This document shows positions 24,066-33,775 of a DNA stretch of 43,779 nucleotides, in pieces. The notes under the pieces are model-generated. The model searched no databases and was not told the origin of the DNA. It saw nothing but the letters and a program-made list of their open reading frames with translations. The first letter of the stretch is position 1; the number at the start of each line of letters is the position of its first letter. The translations under genes were made by a program, and so were the position numbers. The stretch comes from Candidatus Electryonea clarkiae (GTDB lineage: Bacteria; Electryoneota; Electryoneia; Electryoneales; Electryoneaceae): assembly GCA_030765455.1 (NCBI GenBank), contig JAVCCM010000166.1:119835-163613 (forward strand), in the 5' to 3' direction.

Positions 24066-26498
24066 ATGGTCAAATATAAAATATTGCATCTTCTGTCATT
24101 GTTGGTAATAGGATTTTCATTTAATTCCATTTTATATGCAGGGCAGGTGCTAAATCCTAACATTGCGACTGAATGGAAAATTAACTCTCCTCACCCTATA
24201 TATTATTATGAACTTGACGAGATCGTTACCACCTGGGAGGATGATTTTGAGGGGAATGACGACTGGACTACTTCCGATCTGAATGTCACCGGCGATTTCT
24301 GGCATGTCAGCGATTTTAACGCTTACGAAGACGGTGAGTCTTGGTGGTGCGGTGATGATGATCTGGAAGGTTATGGCAACCGTTGGCTGCAATACATCGA
24401 AACACCTGAACTGGATTTTTCCGATGCCGCAGAAAACCTTGAACTGACCTTCCGGATGTATCTCGAATGTGAGGAATCGGGGAATGAGCCTGCCGGATAT
24501 GACGGATGGGACGGGGCTAACGCCTGGTATTCCGAGGATGGCGGGGAAATATGGTCTGTCCTGGAAGATCCGGAACCGGCTTATGGTTCGGAGAGCCTGT
24601 ACGGTTTTGGTCATGCCTTTTATTTCGGTATCGGCATACCCGGCTGGAACGGCGACGACGGTGGCGAAGACTGGATAGAGGTCACTTTCGACCTGACTGA
24701 TTTCGTAGGAGCCAACAGTTTTATGCTCCGTTTCGCCTTTTGCAGCGATGGTGAAACCTCAACACCTGAAACCGGCGATCTTGGTTTTTTCATCGATGAG
24801 ATCCTTATTCGAGATAATGATCAGACCTACCTTGAGAACGACGCTGAGGAAAACTCTTTTCCCTCGGATTTGATTACAGTCGAACAGGAAAGCAACGGTG
24901 ACGTCTGGGTATTGCAAACCAATTCATATCATTCCGAATCCCACGCCTGGCAGATGGAACACACAGCGAATCTCCGTTGCGTCCTGGTATCGCCCGAAAT
25001 TGAAATCCCGGATACTACACTTTTCCCCTGGACACAATTAGCCTACTGGGTTCGGTGCGATATGCCGGACAGTGATGGTGACAGCGACGGAGTCCTCGAA
25101 GATTATTACTCGATTGATATATCCACTGATAACGGGGATACATGGGAACGCCTGGTTTATGATTACGGAGTCACTGACGGTGATGGAAACTCACTCTACA
25201 ACTGGGATTACCGTTCCACCGGCTTGAGAGGTGGAAGAAGAACGGATAATATAGATTTGACCCTATATTCCGGCGAAACAGTACAGATTCGTTTTACCGG
25301 TATTACGGATAACAATGATGACGGTGGCGAGGGCGGTGGATTGCTTATTGACGACGTGATGCTTGTTTCAGATGCACTGCTCGAAAATGATGTGGCTGTC
25401 CAGCCTCCCAACATACCCTTCCCTACAACGGTAGGTTTCCCCATCCCGGCAAGAACAACTTTCGTAAATCGTGGATGGAATAGTGCAAACTTTGATGGTG
25501 CATGGTTCATTGATGATGAAGAATTTCTTGTTCACGAAAACATCGAATTAGCTGGAGGTGAATCGACAACTTTTCTGCTTGATAATGATCCCGATGACAA
25601 CTTCGAAGGCTGGGTTCCTGATGATTGGGGTTCTTTTGATCTCTTCGTTACCCATAATTTTGGAGACGATGATGATGAAACGAATGATACAAGTTTGACC
25701 GTTACGATTGACCTGCTTCCTGAAGGGCAATATGAATTCGGTTATGACGACCGTAATCCGCAATGGACAACCACGCGGTTCCCAATCGGAGATGGGCCTG
25801 CTTCCCGTTTTGTTATAGATGAAGATTTCTACCCATTTGATATAGAGACCATCCGTGTCTTGTGGAACAACGACATAGATGAAGACCAGGAAGTGGAATT
25901 CGTCATTCACGTATTAAGCGATCCCGGACTTGAAACTATCTGGTCAGGTACCTATGAAGTCGATACTTCGCAAGTCTATCCGGACTGGCAGGAATTAGAC
26001 CTTTCACTTGTAGATGATTTGCAGGGACTTGAATCAAATTTCTGGGTCTGGTTCGAGCTGACTGCCGATTATGCATTTCCACATATAACTTATTCAGAAA
26101 GGACTGTCGGTGAGGGTCATCATTTTGAATTTGACGGAACGGAAGCGGTAGATAGCGATGCCGACTGGATGATCAGAGCCGTAATTTCGACTGATCTTGA
26201 TGAAGTACGTTCCTCATATTCCATCCTGCCGGATATGATCGTACTGTTTCCGCCTTACCCAAATCCATTTAACCCTTCAACGAAAGTTGATATCAGCCTG
26301 CCGAAAGCCGGTGAAATGATAGTTGCTGTGTACAATACCTTAGGGCAACAGGTAGCGGAACTGGCTCATGGTCACTACCCCGCAGGAGTCCATACACTCA
26401 CCTTCGACACCGGCGACCTTGCCAGTAGTGTCTATTTCATAAGGGCATCTGCACCCGGCGAAATAGTCCGGATCCGCAAGGTGGTCTTGATAAGGTGA
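24066..26498 (+). CDS. Large secreted multidomain beta-sandwich protein with T9SS sorting domain
   Basis: An 810-residue exported protein. The signal peptide ends near SILYAGQ. Two jelly-roll (MAM/immune-inhibitor-A-like) modules follow, about 55-260 (DDFEGNDDWTTSD ... SWWCGDDD ... LGFFIDEILI) and 260-440 (SHAWQMEHTANLRCVLVSPEI ... GGGLLIDDVMLV). Then come a CARDB-like module (about 450-570; ENDVAVQPPN ... FVNRGWNSANFDGAWFID) and another beta-rich module (570-690). The C-terminal T9SS type A domain is PYPNPFNPSTKVDISLPKAG ... SSVYFIRA ... KVVLIR. It is very acidic, with many DDGDD runs suited to calcium binding. No protease active site is visible, so it is more likely an adhesin or binding protein than an enzyme. 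It starts 60 bases after the REP element with no obvious ribosome site. Confidence 0.87.
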   Translation: MVKYKILHLLSLLVIGFSFNSILYAGQVLNPNIATEWKINSPHPIYYYELDEIVTTWEDDFEGNDDWTTSDLNVTGDFWHVSDFNAYEDGESWWCGDDDLEGYGNRWLQYIETPELDFSDAAENLELTFRMYLECEESGNEPAGYDGWDGANAWYSEDGGEIWSVLEDPEPAYGSESLYGFGHAFYFGIGIPGWNGDDGGEDWIEVTFDLTDFVGANSFMLRFAFCSDGETSTPETGDLGFFIDEILIRDNDQTYLENDAEENSFPSDLITVEQESNGDVWVLQTNSYHSESHAWQMEHTANLRCVLVSPEIEIPDTTLFPWTQLAYWVRCDMPDSDGDSDGVLEDYYSIDISTDNGDTWERLVYDYGVTDGDGNSLYNWDYRSTGLRGGRRTDNIDLTLYSGETVQIRFTGITDNNDDGGEGGGLLIDDVMLVSDALLENDVAVQPPNIPFPTTVGFPIPARTTFVNRGWNSANFDGAWFIDDEEFLVHENIELAGGESTTFLLDNDPDDNFEGWVPDDWGSFDLFVTHNFGDDDDETNDTSLTVTIDLLPEGQYEFGYDDRNPQWTTTRFPIGDGPASRFVIDEDFYPFDIETIRVLWNNDIDEDQEVEFVIHVLSDPGLETIWSGTYEVDTSQVYPDWQELDLSLVDDLQGLESNFWVWFELTADYAFPHITYSERTVGEGHHFEFDGTEAVDSDADWMIRAVISTDLDEVRSSYSILPDMIVLFPPYPNPFNPSTKVDISLPKAGEMIVAVYNTLGQQVAELAHGHYPAGVHTLTFDTGDLASSVYFIRASAPGEIVRIRKVVLIR

Positions 26499-26525
26499 AC
26501 AATATGCTGTGATTTAGAAAAGAGA

Positions 26526-26559
26526 TTAGCCCTGGCTCATGTTGTCAGGGCTAAATTTT
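26526..26559 (+). terminator. Rho-independent terminator after the 24066-26498 gene
   Basis: A perfect nine-base stem TTAGCCCTG/CAGGGCTAA (26526-26534 and 26546-26554) with an 11-base loop is followed by ATTTT. It lies 27 bases after the stop codon and separates the T9SS gene from tex. Confidence 0.82.
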
Positions 26560-26663
26560 CCCATTTATTTCAAGTCCATCGAATAATATAGCAAATCGTC
26601 TTGCCGATTTAATCTCCTGCTTCTATCTTAACTTTATTGAAAAACTCCAGGAAAAACAAACCA

Positions 26664-28808
26664 ATGAATGACATATTTTTCCGCAAAATTGCTCAAGAGC
26701 TGAATACCAGGGAACAACAGGTACAAGCTGCCTCGGGATTATTGAAGGGTGGTGCGACTGTACCTTTTATCGCTCGCTACCGCAAGGAAATAACCGGCAG
26801 CCTCGATGAAATCGCTATAACTGCCATCCGTAACCGTCTCGGTCAGCTTGAAGAGCTTGAAAAACGGAAACAGTCTATCCTCAAATCACTGGATGAACGT
26901 GAACTCCTGACTGATGAACTGAAGTCAGAGATTGATTCCGCTGAGACGCTTACTGTACTGGAAGATATCTACCTGCCCTATCGTCCGAAACGGCGTACCC
27001 GTGCTATGATTGCCCGTGAACGGGGGCTTGAGCCGCTGGCGGAGTTGATATTCAAACAGGAAAATATTGATCCGGTCACTGAAGCGGAAGCATATCTCGA
27101 TCTTGAAAATGACGTTCCTGAGGTAGAGGATGCTCTCGCAGGCGCACGGGATATTATTGCTGAATGGATAAACGAAAATCAGCAGGCACGTGCTGAAATC
27201 CGGAGGTTGTTCGGGAAAAAGGGCATATTGACCTCAAAGGTAATTAAAGGAAAAGAAAACGAAGCTGCCAAGTTCAGCGATTATTTCGAATGGTCGGAAC
27301 CGGTGGAAAAAATTCCGTCACACCGTCTGCTTGCCATGCGACGCGGCGAAAATGAAGGTTTTCTTTCGCTGCAGATCCGTCCCCCGGAAGATGAAGCTCT
27401 TCAGCGCCTGAAAAAAAGATTTATCAAAAAGGATAACGCAGCCGCCGAAGAAGTCCTGATCGCATTGAAAGACAGTTATAAAAGGCTGCTGTCGCTTTCC
27501 ATGGAAACAGAGATACGGCTTGAGAGCAAACAGCGTGCTGACGAAGCAGCAATAGCTGTATTTGCCGAAAACCTCCGTGAACTGCTTCTCGCCCCGCCCC
27601 TTGGTGCCAGGAGGGTGATGGCGATTGATCCGGGATTTCGCACCGGATGCAAGGTCGTATGTCTCGATCCACTGGGCGGTCTGCGACATAATGTGACCAT
27701 CTATCCCCATACCAGCCGTCAAAGGGCATCGGATGCGTCTGTTAAAATTCGTGACAATATCGAACTTTTCAAAACAGAGGTTATCGCTATCGGTAACGGC
27801 ACCGCCGGACGTGAAACCGAACGTTTTATCCTGAACCTCGATCTGCCGAAATCAATCGTGGTAATCCTGGTCAGCGAAAGCGGAGCATCGATATACTCGG
27901 CATCTGAGGTGGCGCAAAAGGAGTTTCCCGATCATGACATTACAGTTCGTGGAGCAGTGTCTATCGGGAGGCGGTTGATGGACCCGCTTGCCGAAATGGT
28001 AAAGATAGAGCCGCGATCAATCGGTGTTGGGCAGTACCAGTATGATGTTGATCAGAAAGCGCTGCGGCAGAGCCTTGATGATGTTGTGGTGAGCTGTGTG
28101 AACGCTGTCGGTGTGTCATTGAATACTGCCAGCCCCGAACTGCTTTCCTATGTCTCCGGGATCGGACCGAAACTTGCAGGAAATATTGTGGAATATCGCG
28201 GCAATAAAGGTTCTTTCCGTTCGCGTAAAAGCCTCAAATCCGTTCCGGGTCTGGGACCCAAAGCTTTCGAACAGGCAGCCGGGTTTTTAAGGATACCCAA
28301 CGCTGCCAATCCTCTCGATTCCAGCGCTGTCCATCCGGAAAGTTATCATATTGTCGAAAAAATGGTGAAAGACCTTGGCTGCTCTATCAGCGACCTGCTG
28401 AATAATGAACAACTGCGAAAGCAGATCAAACTCGAGCTATATGTCAACGACAAAGTAGGAATGCCGACCCTGAACGACATCATGTCAGAATTAGCGAAAC
28501 CGGGACGAGATCCACGTGAGGAATACGAGCTGTTCGCCTACGCCGAAGGAATCGAGAGCGTCGATGATTTGAAAGAAGGGATGATACTGCCCGGTGTTGT
28601 AACCAATGTTACCGCTTTCGGCGCATTCGTAGATATCGGCGTCCACCAGGACGGACTGGTCCATATCAGCAAACTGGCAGACAAATTCGTCAAGAACCCG
28701 AATGATGTGGTAAAAGTGAACCAGAAGGTGCAGGTAGCAGTAATCAGCATTGACATTGAACGCAAGCGAATAGGTCTGTCCACGCGGGAAGGTGATTTGC
28801 AAAACTGA
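26664..28808 (+). CDS. tex: Tex family transcription accessory / RNA-binding protein
   Basis: A 714-residue cytoplasmic nucleic-acid-binding protein of the Tex (Spt6-like) family, which affects transcription and RNA handling. The N-terminal Tex fold includes ATVPFIARYRKEITGSLDE and LEDIYLPYRPKRRTRA. A YqgF/RNase H-like domain begins at about 316 (RRVMAIDPGFRTGCKVV, AIGNGTAGRETE). Helix-hairpin-helix motifs lie at about 488-560 (VSGIGPKLAGNIVEYR, VPGLGPKAFEQAAGFLRI), and the C-terminal S1 domain is about 637-705 (GVVTNVTAFGAFVDIGVHQDGLVHIS ... RIGLSTREGD). I use the ATG at 26664, where family proteins normally begin; a TTG at 26637 would add nine residues. Scraps of its last 27 codons recur at three downstream sites. 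In other Tex proteins the T in LSTR is usually M. Confidence 0.95.
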   Translation: MNDIFFRKIAQELNTREQQVQAASGLLKGGATVPFIARYRKEITGSLDEIAITAIRNRLGQLEELEKRKQSILKSLDERELLTDELKSEIDSAETLTVLEDIYLPYRPKRRTRAMIARERGLEPLAELIFKQENIDPVTEAEAYLDLENDVPEVEDALAGARDIIAEWINENQQARAEIRRLFGKKGILTSKVIKGKENEAAKFSDYFEWSEPVEKIPSHRLLAMRRGENEGFLSLQIRPPEDEALQRLKKRFIKKDNAAAEEVLIALKDSYKRLLSLSMETEIRLESKQRADEAAIAVFAENLRELLLAPPLGARRVMAIDPGFRTGCKVVCLDPLGGLRHNVTIYPHTSRQRASDASVKIRDNIELFKTEVIAIGNGTAGRETERFILNLDLPKSIVVILVSESGASIYSASEVAQKEFPDHDITVRGAVSIGRRLMDPLAEMVKIEPRSIGVGQYQYDVDQKALRQSLDDVVVSCVNAVGVSLNTASPELLSYVSGIGPKLAGNIVEYRGNKGSFRSRKSLKSVPGLGPKAFEQAAGFLRIPNAANPLDSSAVHPESYHIVEKMVKDLGCSISDLLNNEQLRKQIKLELYVNDKVGMPTLNDIMSELAKPGRDPREEYELFAYAEGIESVDDLKEGMILPGVVTNVTAFGAFVDIGVHQDGLVHISKLADKFVKNPNDVVKVNQKVQVAVISIDIERKRIGLSTREGDLQN

Positions 28809-28809
28809 C
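28728..28809 (+). repeat. tex 3' end, resident copy of the repeated 82-bp segment
   Basis: The final 27 codons of tex plus one base (GTGCAGGTAGC ... GCAAAACTGAC) form the parent of the downstream copies at 32172-32207 (weak), 33731-33775 and 35309-35390. Direct orientation is the same for all copies. Confidence 0.85.
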
Positions 28810-28869
28810 AGCTGAAAGATGACCGAATCTTTAGGTTAGGTGACCAGTTAACAGATAAACGAGGTTAGA

Positions 28870-31800
28870 GTGCGTCAACCTTTTACAAGAACAATTATTA
28901 TATTCATAATCTTGTGTAACAATCTCCATGCGCAGTGGGATAATTATCCTCCAGTGCCCATCTCCGGAATTGCAGGTTTTAACAGCAATTCCAATCTTTT
29001 TTCAAATAATGATATTGATATCTCTAACAGAAACGGAATTCCGTTAAGGGAGAGTAATTTTATTGATTGGGGTTCTGGAGATAAAAACTATGTCAGCAAC
29101 GGAAATGATATTATATGCTATACCTGGGCAGAAGCTCGCGATGGCGCCATGAATGTATTTGCTCAATTATATGATCTGGATGGAAATACTCTACTCCCAG
29201 AAAATGGCTTGCAACTCACAGACGATCAATGGGCACAAAAACTATCCAGCGTAATATATGCCGGGCAGAATCAGTGGATTATCGGTTGGTACGATTTCCG
29301 TCAGGAAGCAGATTGCGGAAACCCTCTTAATCCGGAAGATCGTCTGTTAAACACACCTTTCTACTACCTCCAGAAAATTGACCAATACGGCAACTTGCCT
29401 TGGGGCTTGAACCCTGTGGCACTCTGGGATGATCCGGAAGATTACTACATTAAAGATTTTGTACCTGATGAAACCGGTGGATGTTTTGTCGTATGGGAGG
29501 ATCTTGCTGAATACAACTATTCCGGGCAGCACATCAACACTGATGGAGAACTGCTTTGGCCCATCGATGGTGTTTTAATGACTGACAATTATTCCGATAT
29601 GTCCAATATTCTAATATATAACAACGAATTGTATTATGGCTGGAAAGTGATAGAATCAAGACTCATGAATATATATGCTCAGAAAATGACCTTTGATGGG
29701 CAAAAATGCTGGGGTGACAATGGAATATATTTAAGTGAAGGTTATGACAGGAACTGGTATCCGCAGATCTTAAAAGATGGCAATGGTGGAATATTTATTT
29801 CCTGGTATAGGGAAAATCTAATTTTTGCTGAAGCCCTTTTTATCGATATTTATCTTCAGCATTTGGATACTAACGGCACCATACTTTTTAACGATGGAGG
29901 TATTTGTCTGGAACATGGTGGAGGGTATATAGGATTTGATGAGTTCAGCTTTTTAAATACCGCGATTGATGAGTTTGTTTATTCGTTTCAATACATAGAC
30001 CGTATTGAGAGATCAAGTGAAGTCTTTTATCAGAAATTCCGGATAATAAACGATGAAATTATATTGGGATGGGAAGATAGCAACGAAAATCCCAAGTTAG
30101 TCAAGCAATACTCGATTGGGGTTGAAGGTACTGAATTATATTCAGATAGCGACAACTCTGTTGTTCTTGCCGTTCAAACCAACGCTTATGATTACACCAG
30201 CTTCAATTCTAATTTCACAGAAATCCATAAAATTACTTCTGAAGGATTATTTTACTGGCAGGAACCACTGTTATTAGATATTCAATATTCTCAATTTTCA
30301 TCAATGTTCCTGGATGATCATCTCTATTTCATAAGTAGTTACCATACAGTTTATAATGCAACAACTACTTATCTGCAAGCTTATTCACTTATCACAAAAA
30401 ATGAGCGATTTGACAGTTATGGAATCAGCATGCTTAATAACACATCAGCTGCAACTTACTTTTCCAGAGTTGACAATAAAGGAAACAAAACCTGGTTTTC
30501 CTGGGTAGATAATGATATCGAAAATTCTTCAATGTTTTACATACAATGTTATGATCAAGATGGTGGTTTCTTTGTATATTCAGACAACGGCATCCCCGCA
30601 ATAAAGCCGGAGTTTACCAACCCTGAAGATTATTCCTCAGTCTCACTGTGTGATATTGAAATAATGAACAATGATGACATAGCGTTAGCGTTTATCAACT
30701 CTGATCGCGATGCCAATGGCCACTTCACATTTGCTTTAAGATGCCAGCGAATCAATACTGATGGTGATTACCTGTGGCAACAGGACGGTATAACGATTTA
30801 TAATTTTGATGACAATTTATACTCCAGCATATTATTCACCGAAACTGATGATGATGAGTCATTACTGCTGTTTTATGATGTTAGATCGCTGGATAATTCC
30901 GATTACAGTTCCAGCATCAGGATGCAGAAAATAACTTCCCAGGGCGAAATTCTATTTCCGGATCAATATGGCAAATTGATTTCCGAAGACAGTGAAAATA
31001 TGGAATATAAGATTCGTGGTGTGCTTAATACTAATGTTAATGGTTCAGCAATTGTATATTCAGTAAATAATGAACTTCGGCTGATGATGATTGATTCGGA
31101 TGGGAACCAACATTGGACTGGCGAAGCTATCTTATCAACAGCCTTTCAAAACTATTCATCACGCCTTGGTATTATTAAGATTAAAGAAACAGGTGAAAAC
31201 CTCACTGTTGTTTGGCGAATTCAGGAAGATGACGGGGCCATTTATCTTTATGGACAAAAAGTTGATATTATAAATGGTAGTAAAATATTTCAAAACAGCG
31301 TCAAGTTGTTATCAGATCTGCCTTTTAATGATAAAGCTGATGTCCTGATTGATGAGTCACATATCTGGACTGCATGGGCGAGTGAAAATGATGTGTTTCT
31401 GCATTGCCATGATCTTGGTTTTCAACTACTGAATGATGAAGCAAATTCGAAATTGGGCTGGAGTGGCGATTTCAAACATGGAAACGCGGTTCTTATTGGG
31501 AACGGGCAAAGAGGCGCATACCTGATAATTCAGAATGGAAGCCGTTCTGCAGACCTTGATTATTTTTACTTCGAAATTGACAGCTCATACCTGTATGATA
31601 ATAGTTCCTGGAATGAATCACCGGATACCCTTATAAACATGTATGCAGCTCAATATGATTTATCCGCTGCCTCAGATGGTAAAGACGGTTTCTTTTATAT
31701 CTGGAATGACACAAGAGTCGGGACACGGGCTAATCGTGGAAATGATGTGTACTGTGGATGGCTGAAGAATTCAGCGCACAACACGCCAAATCCTCCTCCA

Positions 31801-32076
31801 GATTTTCGCCTCTATTCACCTTATCCAAACCCGTTCAATCAATACGCAAATATTCAATATGATATCCCTGAACGGGCCTTTGTTGAAATATCCATTTACA
31901 ACTTGCTTGGACAAAGAATTACAATTTTAAAAAACATGGTATTAGAAGCAGGCCACTATTCTGATATCTGGGATGGGAAGTCCGATAATGGCAAGATATT
32001 AGGCTCTGGTATATATTTCATAAGTTATAAATATGATAATTTAGTAGAATCTAAAAAGATTGTATTTCTAAAATGA
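28870..32076 (+). CDS. Very large secreted repeat protein with T9SS sorting domain, function unknown
   Basis: 1068 residues beginning with GTG at 28870, which has GAGG five bases upstream. The signal peptide is TIIIFIILCNNLHAQ. The body consists of loosely repeated beta-propeller-like units of the type 'W..DxR ... Y.QKI...G.xLW...G', for example WIIGWYDFRQEADCG, YLQKIDQYGNLPWG, IFISWYRENL, YLQHLDTNGTILF, LLLFYDVRSLD and MQKITSQGEILF. Several propellers are plausible, but I cannot name the family. The C-terminal T9SS type A domain is PYPNPFNQYANIQYDIPE ... LGSGIYFISYKYDNLVESKKIVFLK. It is the first gene after tex, AT-rich and flanked by tex 3'-end scraps, which suggests an acquired cargo gene. 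Confidence 0.86.
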   Translation: MRQPFTRTIIIFIILCNNLHAQWDNYPPVPISGIAGFNSNSNLFSNNDIDISNRNGIPLRESNFIDWGSGDKNYVSNGNDIICYTWAEARDGAMNVFAQLYDLDGNTLLPENGLQLTDDQWAQKLSSVIYAGQNQWIIGWYDFRQEADCGNPLNPEDRLLNTPFYYLQKIDQYGNLPWGLNPVALWDDPEDYYIKDFVPDETGGCFVVWEDLAEYNYSGQHINTDGELLWPIDGVLMTDNYSDMSNILIYNNELYYGWKVIESRLMNIYAQKMTFDGQKCWGDNGIYLSEGYDRNWYPQILKDGNGGIFISWYRENLIFAEALFIDIYLQHLDTNGTILFNDGGICLEHGGGYIGFDEFSFLNTAIDEFVYSFQYIDRIERSSEVFYQKFRIINDEIILGWEDSNENPKLVKQYSIGVEGTELYSDSDNSVVLAVQTNAYDYTSFNSNFTEIHKITSEGLFYWQEPLLLDIQYSQFSSMFLDDHLYFISSYHTVYNATTTYLQAYSLITKNERFDSYGISMLNNTSAATYFSRVDNKGNKTWFSWVDNDIENSSMFYIQCYDQDGGFFVYSDNGIPAIKPEFTNPEDYSSVSLCDIEIMNNDDIALAFINSDRDANGHFTFALRCQRINTDGDYLWQQDGITIYNFDDNLYSSILFTETDDDESLLLFYDVRSLDNSDYSSSIRMQKITSQGEILFPDQYGKLISEDSENMEYKIRGVLNTNVNGSAIVYSVNNELRLMMIDSDGNQHWTGEAILSTAFQNYSSRLGIIKIKETGENLTVVWRIQEDDGAIYLYGQKVDIINGSKIFQNSVKLLSDLPFNDKADVLIDESHIWTAWASENDVFLHCHDLGFQLLNDEANSKLGWSGDFKHGNAVLIGNGQRGAYLIIQNGSRSADLDYFYFEIDSSYLYDNSSWNESPDTLINMYAAQYDLSAASDGKDGFFYIWNDTRVGTRANRGNDVYCGWLKNSAHNTPNPPPDFRLYSPYPNPFNQYANIQYDIPERAFVEISIYNLLGQRITILKNMVLEAGHYSDIWDGKSDNGKILGSGIYFISYKYDNLVESKKIVFLK

Positions 32077-32171
32077 GGTAATGAAGAATAAAATATCTTA
32101 ATTATTCTTAAATTGAATATTTAATACTGCTAATTCGTGTTAACATATTGTTTCGAATCACAGGGATTCGG

Positions 32172-32207
32172 CGGGTGTTCATCAGGGAAGGTGATTTGAG
32201 AGCTGAC
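32172..32207 (+). repeat. Degenerate tex 3'-end scrap (copy 2)
   Basis: GGGAAGGTGATTTG (32185-32198) is an exact 14-base match to the tex end, and CTGAC follows at 32203 after a one-base shift. Upstream, the same frame would read IREGDL, against TREGDL in tex. Beyond it, GAAAAAAATA resembles the ACTAAAAAAATA after copy 4. It lies in the 230-bp gap between two cargo genes, which holds nothing else I recognise. Confidence 0.55.
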
Positions 32208-32306
32208 ACGAAAAAAATAATCCCGTCGGTGAAATGATTATGATTATCTGTCAAATTTGATTAACTTATAATAAGTACTTACAAAAACAACCAACTCGGC
32301 AGAATC

Positions 32307-33659
32307 ATGTTCAGAAATATTTTGATTCTTACCTCCTTATTAATATCCTGCTCATCATATTCGCAGAATTATATTGAATGGACCCAGATATATGAAACTG
32401 ATTCCTCAAGATCAGCTTTTTATGATGTGAAACAACTTGGTGATGGAGGTTATATCTTAGTTGGTGAACGTACGCTTAATCATAATTTGTACGTTGTTAA
32501 AACTGACAGCATAGGAAGTGAATTATGGTCAATGATATTTGATAGCCTGGGATATGGTGCTTCTGTTCAGGTGTTGGATGATGGTTGTTTCGTATTCGCA
32601 GGAGGTCATTTTCTCATGAAAACATCATCCGGTGGAGAAATAATCTGGCAGAATACTTATGATTTTACTATACATGATATGAAGAAATCAGGAAATGAAG
32701 AATTCATATTAGGAGGAGATGATCCAGCAGAAAATGGTGGTGGGTTGATATTAGTATTAACTGACTCGATCGGATCTGAAATCTGGAGAAACAATTTTTC
32801 AATGGAACATCATTCAGGAGAAGCATACTGTTGCGAAATAATTACGGCAACTGATGGTGGATATGTTTTTGGCGGAGGTATAGGAGATTATTTTATCGTG
32901 ATCAAGGCAGATTCTACCGGTGAAGAAGAATGGCGATATCTGGGGGGGGATGAACTGGTCATGTGTGAAACAATTTGTCAAAGTTATGACGGAGGCTACA
33001 TCGTTAGTGGTTGGCCCTATAACCGCAGAGTTGACATGCCGATTGCAAAAATTGATTCGATGGGTAACGAAATTAGAAGCAATGGATTTTGGATAAACGG
33101 ATATGCTGCCTCTCTTATACGTCATCAAAATCAAAATTATTTGTTAACAGGCTCTGCATTTTATTCTTACGAATATGTAACTATTTATATTAAACAATTT
33201 AGTGACGGTTTAAATGGTGGAAGGATGAGATCTTTCGATTACCAATACCATGGATATCATGCTAGCGCAATGATTGCAACAGAAGATGGCGGATTTGCAA
33301 TTGTTGGAGGTATTAGTGATGGCGGAGCTTTCTTAATTAAAATAGCTCCAAATTTTGCAAATGATATCGATGAAAACTCAGGAGTTATTGGGATACCCAC
33401 TAATTTCAAAGTTTTATCACAATATCCTAATCCATTTAATTCAAAATCTACTGTAAATATTGCCTTTCCAAGATCAGGGATTATTAAAATAAATATTTCA
33501 AATATTTTAGGTCAAACCGTTCAAAGCACAGAATTCAAGGTTGAGGCTGGAATAACCAGATACCAGGTTAATGGTGATTCTTGGAACAATGGGATTTATT
33601 TCTCCACTTTTCAATTCTACAATGAATCAATTACTCGAAAATCTGTAATGCTTAAATAG
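32307..33659 (+). CDS. Secreted DGGY-repeat beta-propeller protein with T9SS sorting domain
   Basis: A 450-residue exported protein whose signal peptide is MFRNILILTSLLISCSSYS. About six propeller-like repeats follow the pattern 'DGGY-hhhGxx... hhKhDSxGxExW': DGGYILVG/KTDSIGSELW, DGCFVFAG/KTSSGGEIIW, LTDSIGSEIW, DGGYVFGG/KADSTGEEEW, DGGYIVSG/KIDSMGNEI and DGGFAIVGG. The repeat type is common in secreted proteins of FCB bacteria and has no assigned activity. The C-terminal T9SS type A domain runs from QYPNPFNSKSTVNIAF to WNNGIYFSTFQFYNESITRKSVMLK. The ATG at 32307 has only a weak ribosome site. It is AT-rich and lies between two tex-derived scraps. Confidence 0.87.
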   Translation: MFRNILILTSLLISCSSYSQNYIEWTQIYETDSSRSAFYDVKQLGDGGYILVGERTLNHNLYVVKTDSIGSELWSMIFDSLGYGASVQVLDDGCFVFAGGHFLMKTSSGGEIIWQNTYDFTIHDMKKSGNEEFILGGDDPAENGGGLILVLTDSIGSEIWRNNFSMEHHSGEAYCCEIITATDGGYVFGGGIGDYFIVIKADSTGEEEWRYLGGDELVMCETICQSYDGGYIVSGWPYNRRVDMPIAKIDSMGNEIRSNGFWINGYAASLIRHQNQNYLLTGSAFYSYEYVTIYIKQFSDGLNGGRMRSFDYQYHGYHASAMIATEDGGFAIVGGISDGGAFLIKIAPNFANDIDENSGVIGIPTNFKVLSQYPNPFNSKSTVNIAFPRSGIIKINISNILGQTVQSTEFKVEAGITRYQVNGDSWNNGIYFSTFQFYNESITRKSVMLK

Positions 33660-33661
33660 AA

Positions 33662-33704
33662 AAAACTACGCTATATGCCATGTTGGCTCACCCAAAGTAG
33701 TTTT
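33662..33704 (+). terminator. Possible terminator after the 32307-33659 gene
   Basis: AAAACTAC (33662-33669) and GTAGTTTT (33697-33704) form a perfect eight-base stem around a 27-base loop that itself holds GCC/GGC. The T run is short (TTTTATTA). It is placed correctly, directly after the stop. Confidence 0.5.
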
Positions 33705-33730
33705 ATTACCTTACCCTTGTCGGTTCGTCC

Positions 33731-33775
33731 AACCGCAAACGAAAAAGTCTGTCAATGCGAGAAGGTGATTTGCAA
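33731..33775 (+). repeat. tex 3'-end scrap (copy 3)
   Basis: 37 of 45 bases match the resident tex end. Read in the tex frame it gives NRKRKSLSMREGDLQ followed by TGA. Like copy 4 it has ATG (Met) where the resident tex has ACG (Thr). It ends at the first base of the next gene's start codon and supplies that gene's AGAAGGTGA ribosome site. Confidence 0.8.
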
